From Gaiella occulta (GTDB taxonomy: Bacteria > Actinomycetota > Thermoleophilia > Gaiellales > Gaiellaceae), in contig NZ_QQZY01000002.1 of NCBI RefSeq assembly GCF_003351045.1, positions 62,001 to 126,000 on the forward strand: a stretch of DNA of 64,000 bases. The letters run 5' to 3'. The notes beneath the pieces are model-generated. The model searched no databases. It was not told the DNA's origin and saw nothing but the letters and a program-made list of their open reading frames with translations. The position numbers and the translations under genes are program-made. Positions 10,022 to 18,595 of this stretch are shown in pieces (position 1 is the stretch's first letter; each line of letters starts with the position of its first letter).

Positions 10022-11488
10022 ATGGAGCCCGGACGCCGCGTACGCCTGCTGACCCTGCTCGCGACCGCGCTCGGGTCGTCGCTCGCGTTCCTCGACACCA
10101 CGGTCGTGGTGGTGGCGCTGCCGCGGATGGAGGAGGACCTCGGCCTCGGCCTCTCGGGCCAGCAGTGGGTGTATCTCGCCTACGCGCTGTCGCTGTCGGC
10201 CTTCTACCTCGTCGGCGGCGCCGTCGGCGACCGCGTCGGGCTGCGGCGCACGTTCGTCCTCGGGGTGGTCCTGTTCGCCGCCGCGTCGCTGCTGACGGCG
10301 CTCGCGCCCGGCGAGGGCGTCCTCGTCGCCGGGCGCGCGCTGCAGGGGGTCGGCGGCGCCGTGCTGACGACGACGAGCCTCGCGCTCCTGCGCGTCACGT
10401 GGGCGGGAGAGGCCGGTCGCGCGATCGGGCTGTGGACGGCACTGACGAGCATCGCCACGATCGGCGGGCCCGCGCTCGGCGGTCTCATCGTGCAGACCGT
10501 CTCGTGGCGCCTGGTGTTCCTCATCAACGTACCGCTTGCGGTCGTGACGATCGCGCTCGCCGCGGCGGGCCGTGGCGCGGACGAGCGCTCGCGGGGCCGC
10601 TCGACGCTCGACCTCGTCGGCTCCTCCCTCGTCGCGGTCGGGCTCGCCGGCGTCAGCTACACCCTCGTCGAGGTGCGCGAGCGCGGCCTCGCCCACGTCC
10701 TGCCGATGCTCGCCGTGGGGCTGCTCGCGCTCGCCCTGCTCGTCGCGTGGACGCGCCGGGTCGCCGACCCCATCGTCCCGCCCGCGCTGCTACGGGTGCC
10801 GGGCCTCGCGGCTGCGAACCTCGTCACGCTCGTCATGTACGCGGCTCTCGGCGCGCATGTGCTGTTCCTTCCGGTCTACCTGCAGTTTCTCGGCCTCGGG
10901 CCCGTACTCGCCGGGCTCGCGTTCGCGCCGCCGAGCATCGCCCTGATCCTGCTCGCGCCGCGGCTGGGACGGTACGCCGACCGCAACGGGCCGCGGCTGC
11001 CGATCGCCGCCGGAGCGGCGACGATCGGGGTGGCGGCGCTCCTCCTGCTGCAGGTCGCGACACGCGCGCAGGCGTGGACGTGGGGCCTGGCGAGCATCGT
11101 CGTCTTCTCGCTGGGGCTCTCGGCGGTGGTGGCGCCGGTCACCGCCGCTGCCCTCTCATCCGCTCCGGAGGCGCTCGCCGGCGTCGCGACCGGACTCAAC
11201 CAGACGGTCGCGCGCGTCGGCGGCATCCTCTCGGTTGCCGCGATCGGCGCGCTCGCGGGCGCGCTCTTCGCGCGACGTGGCGGAGCAGGCGACACGCCCT
11301 TCGACCCGCGGGCGTCGGGGGTGGCGCGCGACGCGGGGGTGAGCGCCTTCCACGCCGTCGCGCTGTCGGTGGCAGCGCTCGCCTTCGCGGCGGCGCTGCT
11401 GGCAACGGCATGCCTGCGCGGCAGCCGTCAGAGGAACACGCCTTCGAGCCGCAGCAGCGTCTCCTTGCGCTCGAGCCCACCCGCGTAG
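10022..11488 (+). CDS. MFS transporter, EmrB/QacA (DHA2) family
   Basis: 488 residues with about 14 hydrophobic segments, matching the drug:H+ antiporter-2 family. Motif FLDTTVVVVALP in helix 1, the QWVYLAYAL segment, motif A-like GDRVGLRRTFVLG between helices 2 and 3, and motif C-like GPALGGLI in helix 5 are visible. The substrate is likely a hydrophobic drug or metabolite exported in exchange for protons. The last 20 codons overlap the 3' end of the convergent ogt gene by 61 bp, and the preceding atypical regulator ends 66 bp upstream on the same strand, so it may control this pump. Confidence 0.93.
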   Translation: MEPGRRVRLLTLLATALGSSLAFLDTTVVVVALPRMEEDLGLGLSGQQWVYLAYALSLSAFYLVGGAVGDRVGLRRTFVLGVVLFAAASLLTALAPGEGVLVAGRALQGVGGAVLTTTSLALLRVTWAGEAGRAIGLWTALTSIATIGGPALGGLIVQTVSWRLVFLINVPLAVVTIALAAAGRGADERSRGRSTLDLVGSSLVAVGLAGVSYTLVEVRERGLAHVLPMLAVGLLALALLVAWTRRVADPIVPPALLRVPGLAAANLVTLVMYAALGAHVLFLPVYLQFLGLGPVLAGLAFAPPSIALILLAPRLGRYADRNGPRLPIAAGAATIGVAALLLLQVATRAQAWTWGLASIVVFSLGLSAVVAPVTAAALSSAPEALAGVATGLNQTVARVGGILSVAAIGALAGALFARRGGAGDTPFDPRASGVARDAGVSAFHAVALSVAALAFAAALLATACLRGSRQRNTPSSRSSVSLRSSPPA

Positions 11489-11988
11489 CCGACGAGGCTG
11501 CCGTTTGCGCCCACGACGCGGTGGCAGGGCAGCACGATCGGCACCGGGTTGCGGTTCATGATCATGCCGACCGCCCGCGCCGCCTTCGGGTTGCCCGCGC
11601 GCGCGGCGAGAGCCGCGTAGGTCGCCGTCGCGCCGAAGGGCACGCGGGCGAGCTCGGCGAGCACGCGCTCGGTGAAGGGCGGCGCGGCGCGCAGGTCGAT
11701 CGCGAGGTCGAAGGCGCGCCGGCGGCCGGCGAAGTACTCGTCGAGCTCGCGGCGCACCGGGTCGACGCGCGACGGCGCGCGCAGCACGCGTGGGCCGGCC
11801 TGCCGTGCGAGCCGCTCGAGGTGGTGCTCGGGCTCGTGGTCGAACGAGATGCGCAGGACGCCGCGGTCGGTCGCCGCGACGAGGAGCGGCCCGATCGGGC
11901 TGTCGACGATGTCGTAGCCCGCGTCGAGCAGGCCGGCGCGGACGGCGGCCTCGCGGAAGCGGCGGTCGAGCTCGGTGGGAACGCTCAT
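11428..11988 (-). CDS. ogt: Methylated-DNA--[protein]-cysteine S-methyltransferase
   Basis: 186 residues. The active-site motif IVLPCHRVVG with its alkyl-accepting Cys is intact, preceded by the helix-turn-helix region ATYAALAARAGNPKAARAVGMIMNRNP and the arginine-finger segment; the N-terminal domain (SPIGPLLVAATDRGVLRISF) is also present. It directly repairs O6-alkylguanine by suicide transfer. Its ATG overlaps the stop of the upstream sigma-factor gene (ATGA), which implies co-expression. The 3' end runs 61 bp antisense into the MFS gene. Confidence 0.96.
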   Translation of the reverse strand: MSVPTELDRRFREAAVRAGLLDAGYDIVDSPIGPLLVAATDRGVLRISFDHEPEHHLERLARQAGPRVLRAPSRVDPVRRELDEYFAGRRRAFDLAIDLRAAPPFTERVLAELARVPFGATATYAALAARAGNPKAARAVGMIMNRNPVPIVLPCHRVVGANGSLVGYAGGLERKETLLRLEGVFL

Positions 11989-12449
11989 GCCTTCCTCTCC
12001 TTCCGCAGGCGGCGGACGCCGGCGGATGCGGCCTGCCGGGCGGCGTCGGGGCTCGAATCGAGGGCCGACGCGATCTGGTCGTAGGCGAGGTCGTAGCCGT
12101 AGCGCAGCACGACGGCGGCCCGCTCCTTCGGCGGCAGCCCGTCGGTGAGGTCGCCGAGGTCCTCGTAGGCGGGCCGCGCGTCCTCGTGCGGCAGCTCCGG
12201 CAGCTCGGCGGTCGGGGTTGCGCGCCGCTGCGCGTCGAGCGCGACACGCGAGGCGATCGTCAGCACCCAGGCGCGCAGGTGCGTGCCGTGCTCGAGCCGA
12301 TCGTAGGCGCGCAGCGCCCGCAGGAACGTCTCCTGGAAGGCGTCGTCGGCGCGGTCGCGTCCGAGCCTGCGGCGCAGCAGCCCCAGCACCTCGGAGCTGT
12401 GCGCCTCGTAGAAGACCTCGAAAGGTGGAATGGCCACCGCGCTCATCAT
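11985..12449 (-). CDS. ECF-like sigma-70 family RNA polymerase sigma factor
   Basis: 154 residues, a minimal sigma factor. Region 2 spans FEVFYEAHSSEVLGLLRRRL to AYDRLEHGTHLRAWVLTIASRVALDAQRR with the DDAFQETFLRALRAY core that binds the beta-prime clamp and the -10 element; region 4 is PPKERAAVVLRYGYDLAYDQIASAL with a helix-turn-helix for the -35 element. The linker lacks an extra domain. No anti-sigma gene is adjacent; instead ogt is coupled by a 4-bp overlap. Tandem ATGs at 12449 and 12446 both fit. The reading frame stays open upstream through the 16-bp repeats, but the family match starts just after these ATGs. Confidence 0.9.
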   Translation of the reverse strand: MMSAVAIPPFEVFYEAHSSEVLGLLRRRLGRDRADDAFQETFLRALRAYDRLEHGTHLRAWVLTIASRVALDAQRRATPTAELPELPHEDARPAYEDLGDLTDGLPPKERAAVVLRYGYDLAYDQIASALDSSPDAARQAASAGVRRLRKERKA

Positions 12450-12562
12450 CACGTGAAACGCCGCGCGCCGGCGCCGCGTGAGATGCCCGGACGGCGCGGG
12501 CTGGACGACGGCCGTCGCGATGCGGCCGCGAAGCACGGCGCCGCCTGCTCGGCCGGCGGCGT

Positions 12563-12621
12563 TTCTGGGACACGTGGTCTCTGGGACGCGTGGTCTCTGG
12601 GACACGGGGTTTCTGGGACAC
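12563..12621. repeat. 16-bp tandem repeats in a divergent promoter region
   Basis: About 3.7 head-to-tail copies of a 16-bp unit with core CTGGGACACGTGG; starts at 12563, 12579, 12595 and 12611. The invariant core TCTGGGAC recurs exactly every 16 bp, with variation in the spacer. The array fills the space between the divergent sigma factor and the PfkB kinase and ends 8 bp before the kinase ATG. Regular spacing suggests a multi-site protein-binding array or a recently expanded satellite. Confidence 0.85.
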
Positions 12622-12628
12622 TGCGCCG

Positions 12629-13441
12629 ATGCGGGTCGCCGTCGTCGGGCACGTCGAGTGGATCCGGTTCGCCCGGGTCGAGCGCATGCCCGGGGAGGGC
12701 GAGATCGCGCACTCGAGCGGGAGCTGGGAGCAGGCGGGCGGCGGCGGCGGCGTCGCCGCGATCCAGCTCGCGCTGCTGGCCGACGAGGCGACGCTGTTCA
12801 CCGTGCTCGGCGACGACGAGCTGGGACGGCGGGCGCGCGAGGAGCTGGAAGCCCGCGGCGTGCGGGTGCGTGCCGCGGTCGATCCCCGCCCGCAGCGCTG
12901 GGCGTTCGTGCACGTCGACGAGGTGGGGGAGCGCACGATCACGACGGTCGGTTCGAAGCTCCGACCGCGCGGGCACGACGACCGCCTGCCCTGGCACGAG
13001 CTCGCGGAGATGGACGCGGTGCTGTTCATCGCCGGTGACGTCGACGCGCTCTGCTGCGCCCGGCGCGCGCCGGTGCTGACGGCGACCGCGCGCGAGCTCG
13101 ACACGCTGCGCCGGGCCGGGCTGCAGCTCGATGCGCTCGTCGGGAGCGGGGAGGACGAGGCGGAGCGCTACCGCCCCGGCGATCTCGACCCGGAGCCGTC
13201 CCTCGTCGTGACGACCTCAGGCGCGCTCGGCGGCTGGATGCAGCCGGGCGGCCCGTACACGGCCGCGCCCGTGCCGGCCCCGCGCGAGGATGCCTACGGC
13301 TGCGGAGACTCGTTCATGGCCGGGCTCACCTACGCGCTCGGCGCCGGTGTCGGCCCCCACGAGGCCGTCGCCTTCGCGGCCCGCTGCGGCGCGGCCGCGT
13401 TGACGGGCCGTGGCGTCGCGCCGCAGCCCGTCGCGCTGTAG
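12629..13441 (+). CDS. PfkB-family carbohydrate kinase
   Basis: 270 residues, on the short side for the ribokinase/PfkB superfamily (usually about 300). Near the N-terminus the Gly-rich substrate region SWEQAGGGGGVAAIQLALL corresponds to PfkB signature 1, and the C-terminal signature EDAYGCGDSFMAGLTYAL holds the anion hole and catalytic Asp (GCGD, where GAGD is usual). These enzymes phosphorylate sugars, nucleosides or related alcohols with ATP; the substrate is not evident. It is transcribed divergently from the sigma factor/ogt pair, with the repeat array as its leader. Confidence 0.88.
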   Translation: MRVAVVGHVEWIRFARVERMPGEGEIAHSSGSWEQAGGGGGVAAIQLALLADEATLFTVLGDDELGRRAREELEARGVRVRAAVDPRPQRWAFVHVDEVGERTITTVGSKLRPRGHDDRLPWHELAEMDAVLFIAGDVDALCCARRAPVLTATARELDTLRRAGLQLDALVGSGEDEAERYRPGDLDPEPSLVVTTSGALGGWMQPGGPYTAAPVPAPREDAYGCGDSFMAGLTYALGAGVGPHEAVAFAARCGAAALTGRGVAPQPVAL

Positions 13442-13521
13442 CCGACGCGCCGCCCCGGCCCGCGCCGGCGAGGGATCGGAGAGCGCCCCGCACGGCGGCG
13501 CTCGCCCGTGGTAGCGAGGGG

Positions 13522-13550
13522 TTGCAAAGTGGGGATTAGTGGTCTAAAGT
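13522..13550 (+). promoter_or_regulatory. Putative promoter of the dcw cluster
   Basis: A sigma-A-like pair TTGCAA (13522-13527) and TAAAGT (13545-13550) is separated by 17 bp, about 35 bp before the mraZ ATG. It coincides with the MraZ boxes, so bound MraZ would block polymerase. Confidence 0.5.
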
Positions 13551-13563
13551 GGGGATCCGTGGG
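13529..13563 (+). promoter_or_regulatory. MraZ operator: four GTGG(G) boxes at 10-bp spacing
   Basis: GTGGG at 13529, GTGGT at 13539, GTGGG at 13549 and GTGGG at 13559 are spaced exactly 10 bp apart, the spacing known for MraZ binding upstream of mraZ in other bacteria. They overlie the putative promoter and end 21 bp before the mraZ start, consistent with autorepression of the cell-division cluster. Confidence 0.85.
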
Positions 13564-13584
13564 AACAACCCGGGAGCCCCGACC

Positions 13585-14019
13585 ATGTTCTTCGGCGAGT
13601 ACGAGCACGCGATCGACGACAAGAGCCGGCTCACGCTGCCGGCTCGCTTCCGTGACGCGATGGCAGGCGGGGTCGTCCTCGCGAAGGGCCTCGACGGCAG
13701 CGTCGACGTCTACCCGCGGGCGACGTGGGAGATGAACGTCGTCGAGCGCATCGGCCGTCTCGACCCGCTGCTCCCGGACACCAGGCTGCTGCAGCGCCAC
13801 TTCTTCGGCGGCGCCTCGGAGGACACGCCCGACAAGCAGGGACGGGTGCACCTGCCGGCCGCGCTCGTGCGCCACGGCAAGCTCGCGAAGGAGGTGACGG
13901 TGGTCGGGAACTACGACCACCTCGAGATCTGGGATCGCGCCGCCTGGGCGGAGCGACTGGAGAGGATCGAAGGGAGCGCGGACAATGTTGCCCAACGTCT
14001 TGCCGAGCAACACGGCTGA
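13585..14019 (+). CDS. mraZ: Transcriptional regulator MraZ
   Basis: 144 residues with two AbrB-like SpoVT halves: FFGEYEHAIDDKSRLTLPARFRD at the N-terminus and DTPDKQGRVHLPAALVRHGKLAKEV in the second half. MraZ forms a ring that binds repeated GTGGG boxes and controls the mra/dcw operon; four such boxes lie immediately upstream. The ATG at 13585 gives the standard MFxGEY N-terminus. The rsmH start lies 35 bp inside its 3' end, so the first two cluster genes are coupled. Confidence 0.97.
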   Translation: MFFGEYEHAIDDKSRLTLPARFRDAMAGGVVLAKGLDGSVDVYPRATWEMNVVERIGRLDPLLPDTRLLQRHFFGGASEDTPDKQGRVHLPAALVRHGKLAKEVTVVGNYDHLEIWDRAAWAERLERIEGSADNVAQRLAEQHG

Positions 14020-14941
14020 TCACACCCCCGTCCTCGCGGACGCGGTGCGCGCCCTGCTCGCCGTGAAGCCCGGCGAGACGGTCGTCGATGCCACGTTCGG
14101 CGCGGGAGGGCACGCGCGCCTGCTCGCCGACGACCTCCACGGCCGCGGCAAGCTCGTGGCGATCGACCGCGACCCGAGCGTCAAGCCCTACTTCGACCGC
14201 CTCAAGGCACGGACCGGCGCCGACCTGCGCTTCCTGCGCGGCGACTTCGCCATCGTGCTCAGCCAGCTCGCCGCCAACGGCGTCAAGGCCGACGCGATCC
14301 TGCTCGACATCGGCGTCTCGTCGATGCAGATCGATCGTCCCGAGCGCGGCTTCTCGTACGCCACCGACGCGCCGCTCGACATGCGCATGGACCCCTCCGC
14401 CGAGGTGACGGCGGCGACGATCGTCAACACCTGGGACGAGCGCGAGCTCGCCACGATCTTCCGGCGCTACGGCGAAGAGCGCTTCGCCGCGCCGATCGCA
14501 GGCGCGATCGTGCAGCGGCGCGCGCGGCAGGCGTTCTTCCGCACCGCCGACCTCGTCGACGTGATCAAGGCGGCGATCCCGACGCCGGCCCGCTTCGGCG
14601 AGGGCCACCCGGCCAAGCGCGTCTTCCAGGCGCTGCGGATCGCCGTCAACGACGAGCTCGGACAGCTCGAAGCCGCGCTTCCCGCCGCGCTGGAGATGCT
14701 CCGTCCCGGCGGGCGCATCGCGGTGATCAGCTTCCACTCGCTGGAGGACCGCATCGTCAAGCAGTTCTTCGCCGCGCGCGCGAAGGGCTGCACCTGTCCG
14801 CCCGACTTCCCGATCTGCGTGTGCGGGAAGGAGCCGCAGCTGCGCGTGCTCACCCGCAAGCCGGTGCGGCCGTCGGCGCACGAGCGCGACGACAATCCCC
14901 GCTCCGCGTCGTCGCGGCTACGCGCCGCGCTGAAGGTCTGA
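13985..14941 (+). CDS. rsmH: 16S rRNA (cytosine(1402)-N4)-methyltransferase
   Basis: 318 residues, full length. The N-terminal HTPVLADAV, the SAM-binding VVDATFGAGGHARLLA, the LLDIGVSSMQID segment, PLDMRMDP and the C-terminal GRIAVISFHSLEDRIVKQFF are diagnostic for RsmH (MraW). It methylates N4 of C1402 in the 30S P-site. ATG 13985 overlaps mraZ by 35 bp; a TTG at 14000 is a possible alternative. The stop codon overlaps the ftsL ATG (TGATG). Confidence 0.97.
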   Translation: MLPNVLPSNTADHTPVLADAVRALLAVKPGETVVDATFGAGGHARLLADDLHGRGKLVAIDRDPSVKPYFDRLKARTGADLRFLRGDFAIVLSQLAANGVKADAILLDIGVSSMQIDRPERGFSYATDAPLDMRMDPSAEVTAATIVNTWDERELATIFRRYGEERFAAPIAGAIVQRRARQAFFRTADLVDVIKAAIPTPARFGEGHPAKRVFQALRIAVNDELGQLEAALPAALEMLRPGGRIAVISFHSLEDRIVKQFFAARAKGCTCPPDFPICVCGKEPQLRVLTRKPVRPSAHERDDNPRSASSRLRAALKV

Positions 14942-15291
14942 TGTCCACCATCGCCGAAACCCGTCCCGCGCGCGTACGAGCGCGCCGCGGCGGCCGCACC
15001 GCTTCGGCGGCCGCCACCCGGCGGCCGTTCGCCGGCGGCATCGCCTGGATCGTTCTCGTCGGCGTCCTGCTGGCAGGCGTCGTCGCCGTCAACGTCGTCG
15101 TGCTGCAGCTCAACGTGCAGCTCGACGGGCTCGGCCGCGAGCGCGCGCAGCTGAAGGCCGACAACGCGCGGCTGCGCTCCCGCCTCTCCAGCGCCTCGGC
15201 GAGCGTACGCATCGAGCAGGCCGCCGCCGCGAACGGGCTCCAGGCGGCCGATCCGCTCACCACCACCTACGTGCGCCTGAGCACCCGATGA
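14941..15291 (+). CDS. ftsL: Cell division protein FtsL-like
   Basis: 116-residue bitopic membrane protein. A basic Arg/Ala-rich cytoplasmic segment is followed by one transmembrane helix (GIAWIVLVGVLLAGVVAVNVVVLQL) and a periplasmic coiled coil (LGRERAQLKADNARLRSRLSS), the FtsL/DivIC layout. Position between rsmH and ftsI and 4-bp overlaps on both sides (TGATG-type before, ATGA after) support the assignment more than sequence identity, which is low in this family. Confidence 0.88.
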   Translation: MSTIAETRPARVRARRGGRTASAAATRRPFAGGIAWIVLVGVLLAGVVAVNVVVLQLNVQLDGLGRERAQLKADNARLRSRLSSASASVRIEQAAAANGLQAADPLTTTYVRLSTR

Positions 15292-16994
15292 GCGAACGGA
15301 TCGCGAACCGCCGCATCCGCCTGCTCGTCGTCTGCTTCGCCCTCGTCTTCGCCGTCAGCCTCGGCCGCGCCGTCTGGGTGCAGGCGCTGCAGCACGACCG
15401 CCTCGCGGCGATGGCCTCGACCCAGCGCCGCGAGACGATCGAGATCCCCGCCGGCCGCGGCACCATCTACGACCGCACGGGCGAGCCGCTCGCAATCGGC
15501 GAGCAGGCGACGACGGTGTACGCCGACCCGCGAAACATCGCCGACGCCCAGAAGGCGGCGAGCGTGGTCGGGCGGACGCTCGGGCTCGACCCGTCCAAGC
15601 TGTACCAGTCGCTCAAGGATCGCTCGAAGGGATTCGTCTACGTGCAGCGCAAGGCCGACCCCGCCAAGGCCGAGGCGCTGACGAAGCGCGACATCCCCGG
15701 CCTCGGCTTCTATCCGGAGGAGCTTCGCGCGTACCCGCAGGGCACCGTCGCCGCGCATGTGCTCGGCTTCGCCGGCACCGACAACCGCGGGCTCGACGGG
15801 CTCGAACGCGCGCTCGACAAGACGCTCTCCGGTCGCGCCGGCTCCGAGACGATCGTCAAGGATCCGTTCGGGCGGGCGATCGACGTCGTCACCTCCCGCC
15901 CCGAGCGTGCCGGCCGCAACGTCACGCTGACGATCGACCACCAGATCCAGGCAAACGCCGAACAGGTGCTCGCCGCGACGGTCAAGCGGTTCAAGGCCAG
16001 GGGCGCGGCGGCGATCGTGATGGATCCGCGCACCGGCGCGATCCTTGCGATGGCGAACTACCCGACGTTCGACGCCAACGCGTTCGGCAAGGCCTCACCC
16101 GAGGCGCGCCGCAACCGCGCCGTCACGGACGCGTACGAGCCCGGCTCGACGTTCAAGATCGTGACGATCGCCGCCGCGCTCGAGGACAACGTCGTCACGC
16201 CGGCGTCCAAATTCACGCTCGCGCCGACGATCAGGGTCGCCGACCGCGTCATCCACGAGGCCGAGTCACGTGGCACGGAGCGCATGACCGTGAAGGAGAT
16301 CCTCTCGAAATCGTCCAACGTCGGCACGATCACGATCGCGCAGCTGCTCGGCGCGGGCGAGCTGTCGAGCTGGATCGACCGCTTCGGCTTCGGCAAGCCG
16401 ACCGGCATCGACTACCCCGGTGAGAGCCGCGGGCTCGTGCTCCCGCTCGAGCAGTGGTCCGGGTCGACGATCGGCACGGTGCCGATCGGGCAGGGCATCG
16501 CCGTGACACCGCTGCAGATGGTGTCGGCCTACGCGACGATCGGAAACGGCGGCGTCCGGCGCACGCCGTACCTCGTCGAGAAGGTCGGCAGCCGCAAGGC
16601 GCGCGTGCCCGCCGGGCGCCGCGTCGTCTCGACCGCTACCGCGCAGCGGATGATGGCGATGTTCCGCGGCGTGGTCGTCGAGGGCACCGGTACCGAGGCC
16701 GCAGTTCCCGGCTACACCGTGGCGGGGAAGACGGGTACCGCGCAGAAGGCGGAAAGAGGGCGCTACGTGCGCAAGTACGTGGCCTCCTTCGTCGGTCTCG
16801 TGCCCGCGAAGAAGCCGCGCCTCGCGATCCTCGTGATGGTCGACGAGCCGCGCGGGAACATCTACGGCGGCGTCGTCGCCGCACCGGCTTTCCGCGACAT
16901 CGCGCGCTTCGACCTCCAGTACCTCGAAGTGCTGCCGGATGCGCCGGAGACGAAGCCCGCGCTCACCGCGGCCGCCGGTCCTCCGAACCAGTGA
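15288..16994 (+). CDS. ftsI: Septal penicillin-binding protein (peptidoglycan transpeptidase)
   Basis: 568-residue class B PBP. One N-terminal membrane helix (LLVVCFALVFAVSLGRAVW), the dimerisation region with IPAGRGTIYDRTGEPLA, and a transpeptidase domain with the active-site motifs STFK (S287), SSN in LSKSSNVG and KTGT in VAGKTGTAQ. It crosslinks septal peptidoglycan with FtsW. No PASTA domains follow the transpeptidase, unlike several actinobacterial relatives. ATG 15288 overlaps the ftsL stop by 4 bp. Confidence 0.96.
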   Translation: MSERIANRRIRLLVVCFALVFAVSLGRAVWVQALQHDRLAAMASTQRRETIEIPAGRGTIYDRTGEPLAIGEQATTVYADPRNIADAQKAASVVGRTLGLDPSKLYQSLKDRSKGFVYVQRKADPAKAEALTKRDIPGLGFYPEELRAYPQGTVAAHVLGFAGTDNRGLDGLERALDKTLSGRAGSETIVKDPFGRAIDVVTSRPERAGRNVTLTIDHQIQANAEQVLAATVKRFKARGAAAIVMDPRTGAILAMANYPTFDANAFGKASPEARRNRAVTDAYEPGSTFKIVTIAAALEDNVVTPASKFTLAPTIRVADRVIHEAESRGTERMTVKEILSKSSNVGTITIAQLLGAGELSSWIDRFGFGKPTGIDYPGESRGLVLPLEQWSGSTIGTVPIGQGIAVTPLQMVSAYATIGNGGVRRTPYLVEKVGSRKARVPAGRRVVSTATAQRMMAMFRGVVVEGTGTEAAVPGYTVAGKTGTAQKAERGRYVRKYVASFVGLVPAKKPRLAILVMVDEPRGNIYGGVVAAPAFRDIARFDLQYLEVLPDAPETKPALTAAAGPPNQ

Positions 16995-17073
16995 CCGGGG
17001 CGGCGCCGGGCCGCTGCGGCGCCGGGCCGCGACCCGGCGTCCCGGGCTGAGCTCGCCCGTACAATCCGCTCCC

Positions 17074-18525
17074 GTGGATCTCGCCGCGATGATCCGAGCG
17101 CTCGCGCCCGGCGAGGTGGCCGCCGGCCGCGACGTCGAGATCGCCGACCTCTGCTACGACTCCCGCCGCGCGCTGCCCGGGTCGCTCTTCTTCTGCGTGC
17201 CCGGGGCCCACGTCGACGGCCACGATTCGGCCGGCGAGGCGGTCGCGGCCGGCGCCGTCGCCCTCGTCGTCGAGCGGCTGCTCGACCTCGACGTGCCGCA
17301 GCTGCTGGTCGAGGACGCCCGCGTCGCGATGGCGGTCGCGGCCGACGTCTTCTTCGGGGAGCCCACGCGCGAGCTCGAGGTTGCCGGCGTCACCGGCACG
17401 AACGGCAAGACGACGACCGCCTTCCTCCTCCGCTCCGTGCTCGCGGCCGCAGGTCGCCGGCCGGGGCTCGTCGGAACGGTCGCATGGGAGGTGGGCGGCG
17501 AGCGCCGCGCCGCGCCCCACACGACGCCGGAGGCGATCGACCTGCAGCGACTCTTCCGCGAGATGCTCGACGCCGGCGACCGCAGCGTCTCGCTGGAGGC
17601 ATCCTCCCACGGCTCCGTCCTGCACCGGCTCGACCGCGTCCGCTTCGACGCGCTCGTGTTCACGAACCTGTCGCAGGATCATCTCGACCTGCACGGATCG
17701 ATGGAGGACTACTACCAGGCGAAGCGACGCCTGTTCACGGGAGCGCAGCCGCCGCCGGCGGCCGTCAACGTCGGCAACGAGCACGGCCGCCGCCTCGCCC
17801 TCGAGCTCGCCGAGGCGCACCGCGCGCCGCTCGTCACGTTCGCTGTCAGCGAAGCGGCGGATGTGCGCCCCGAAGGCCTCGTGCTCGATGCGCGGGGCAG
17901 CCGCTTCACCGCGGCCGGCGTCGAGATCGAGACGCCGCTGCGCGGCCGCTTCAACGTCGAGAACGTGCTCGGTGCGATCGCCGCCGGGCTCCTGCTCGAC
18001 ATCGCCGACGACGTGATCGCTCGCGGGATCGCCGCGATGACCGGCGTGCCGGGCCGCTTCGAGGCGGTCGACGAGCAGCAGCCGTTCGCGGTCATCGTCG
18101 ACTACGCGCACACCCCCGACTCGCTCGACATCGTCCTGCAGGCGGCGCGCGACCTGGGCGACGGCAGGGTGATCTGCGTGTTCGGCGCGGGTGGCGACCG
18201 CGATCGCGGGAAGCGGCCGCTGATGGGCAGGATCGCCCGCGCGCGCGCCGACGTCGCCATCGTGACCTCGGACAACCCTCGCAGCGAGGATCCGCTGGCG
18301 ATCATCGAGGACATCCTGCAGGGGGCCGGCACGGACGTGGAGGTCGACCCCGACCGCCGCGCCGCCGTCCAGCGGGCGATCGCCCTCGCCGAGCCGGGAG
18401 ACGTCGTCGTGATCGCCGGCAAGGGACACGAGCAGGGCCAGGACGTCGGCGGCGTCGTGACGCCCTTCGACGACCGCGAGGTCGCGCGCGAGGCGCTGCG
18501 GGAGCGAGGCTGGGCGTCCGCGTGA
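17074..18525 (+). CDS. murE: UDP-N-acetylmuramoyl-tripeptide synthetase (meso-DAP adding)
   Basis: 483 residues. ATP-binding GVTGTNGKTTT at residues 106-115, SLEASSHGSVLHRL with the conserved Ser/His, FTNLSQDHLDLHGS with the metal-binding acid, and the substrate-specificity motif DNPR (D400-R403) within TSDNPRSEDP. DNPR marks enzymes that add meso-diaminopimelate rather than lysine, so the wall should be A1gamma type. GTG 17074 is the start; the preceding 79 bp after ftsI hold no gene. Confidence 0.97.
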   Translation: MDLAAMIRALAPGEVAAGRDVEIADLCYDSRRALPGSLFFCVPGAHVDGHDSAGEAVAAGAVALVVERLLDLDVPQLLVEDARVAMAVAADVFFGEPTRELEVAGVTGTNGKTTTAFLLRSVLAAAGRRPGLVGTVAWEVGGERRAAPHTTPEAIDLQRLFREMLDAGDRSVSLEASSHGSVLHRLDRVRFDALVFTNLSQDHLDLHGSMEDYYQAKRRLFTGAQPPPAAVNVGNEHGRRLALELAEAHRAPLVTFAVSEAADVRPEGLVLDARGSRFTAAGVEIETPLRGRFNVENVLGAIAAGLLLDIADDVIARGIAAMTGVPGRFEAVDEQQPFAVIVDYAHTPDSLDIVLQAARDLGDGRVICVFGAGGDRDRGKRPLMGRIARARADVAIVTSDNPRSEDPLAIIEDILQGAGTDVEVDPDRRAAVQRAIALAEPGDVVVIAGKGHEQGQDVGGVVTPFDDREVAREALRERGWASA

Positions 18526-18595
18526 GCGCCCGCGCAGAGACGGCTCGGAGCGACGTGACGAAGCCGTCGCGGATCGCGGCCGCAAGGAGCGCTGC

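Noticed and set aside
12450-12605. N-terminal extension of the sigma factor through the 16-bp repeats
   Set aside because: The frame stays open only because the repeats lack stops; the sigma region 2 match starts after the ATGs at 12446-12449.
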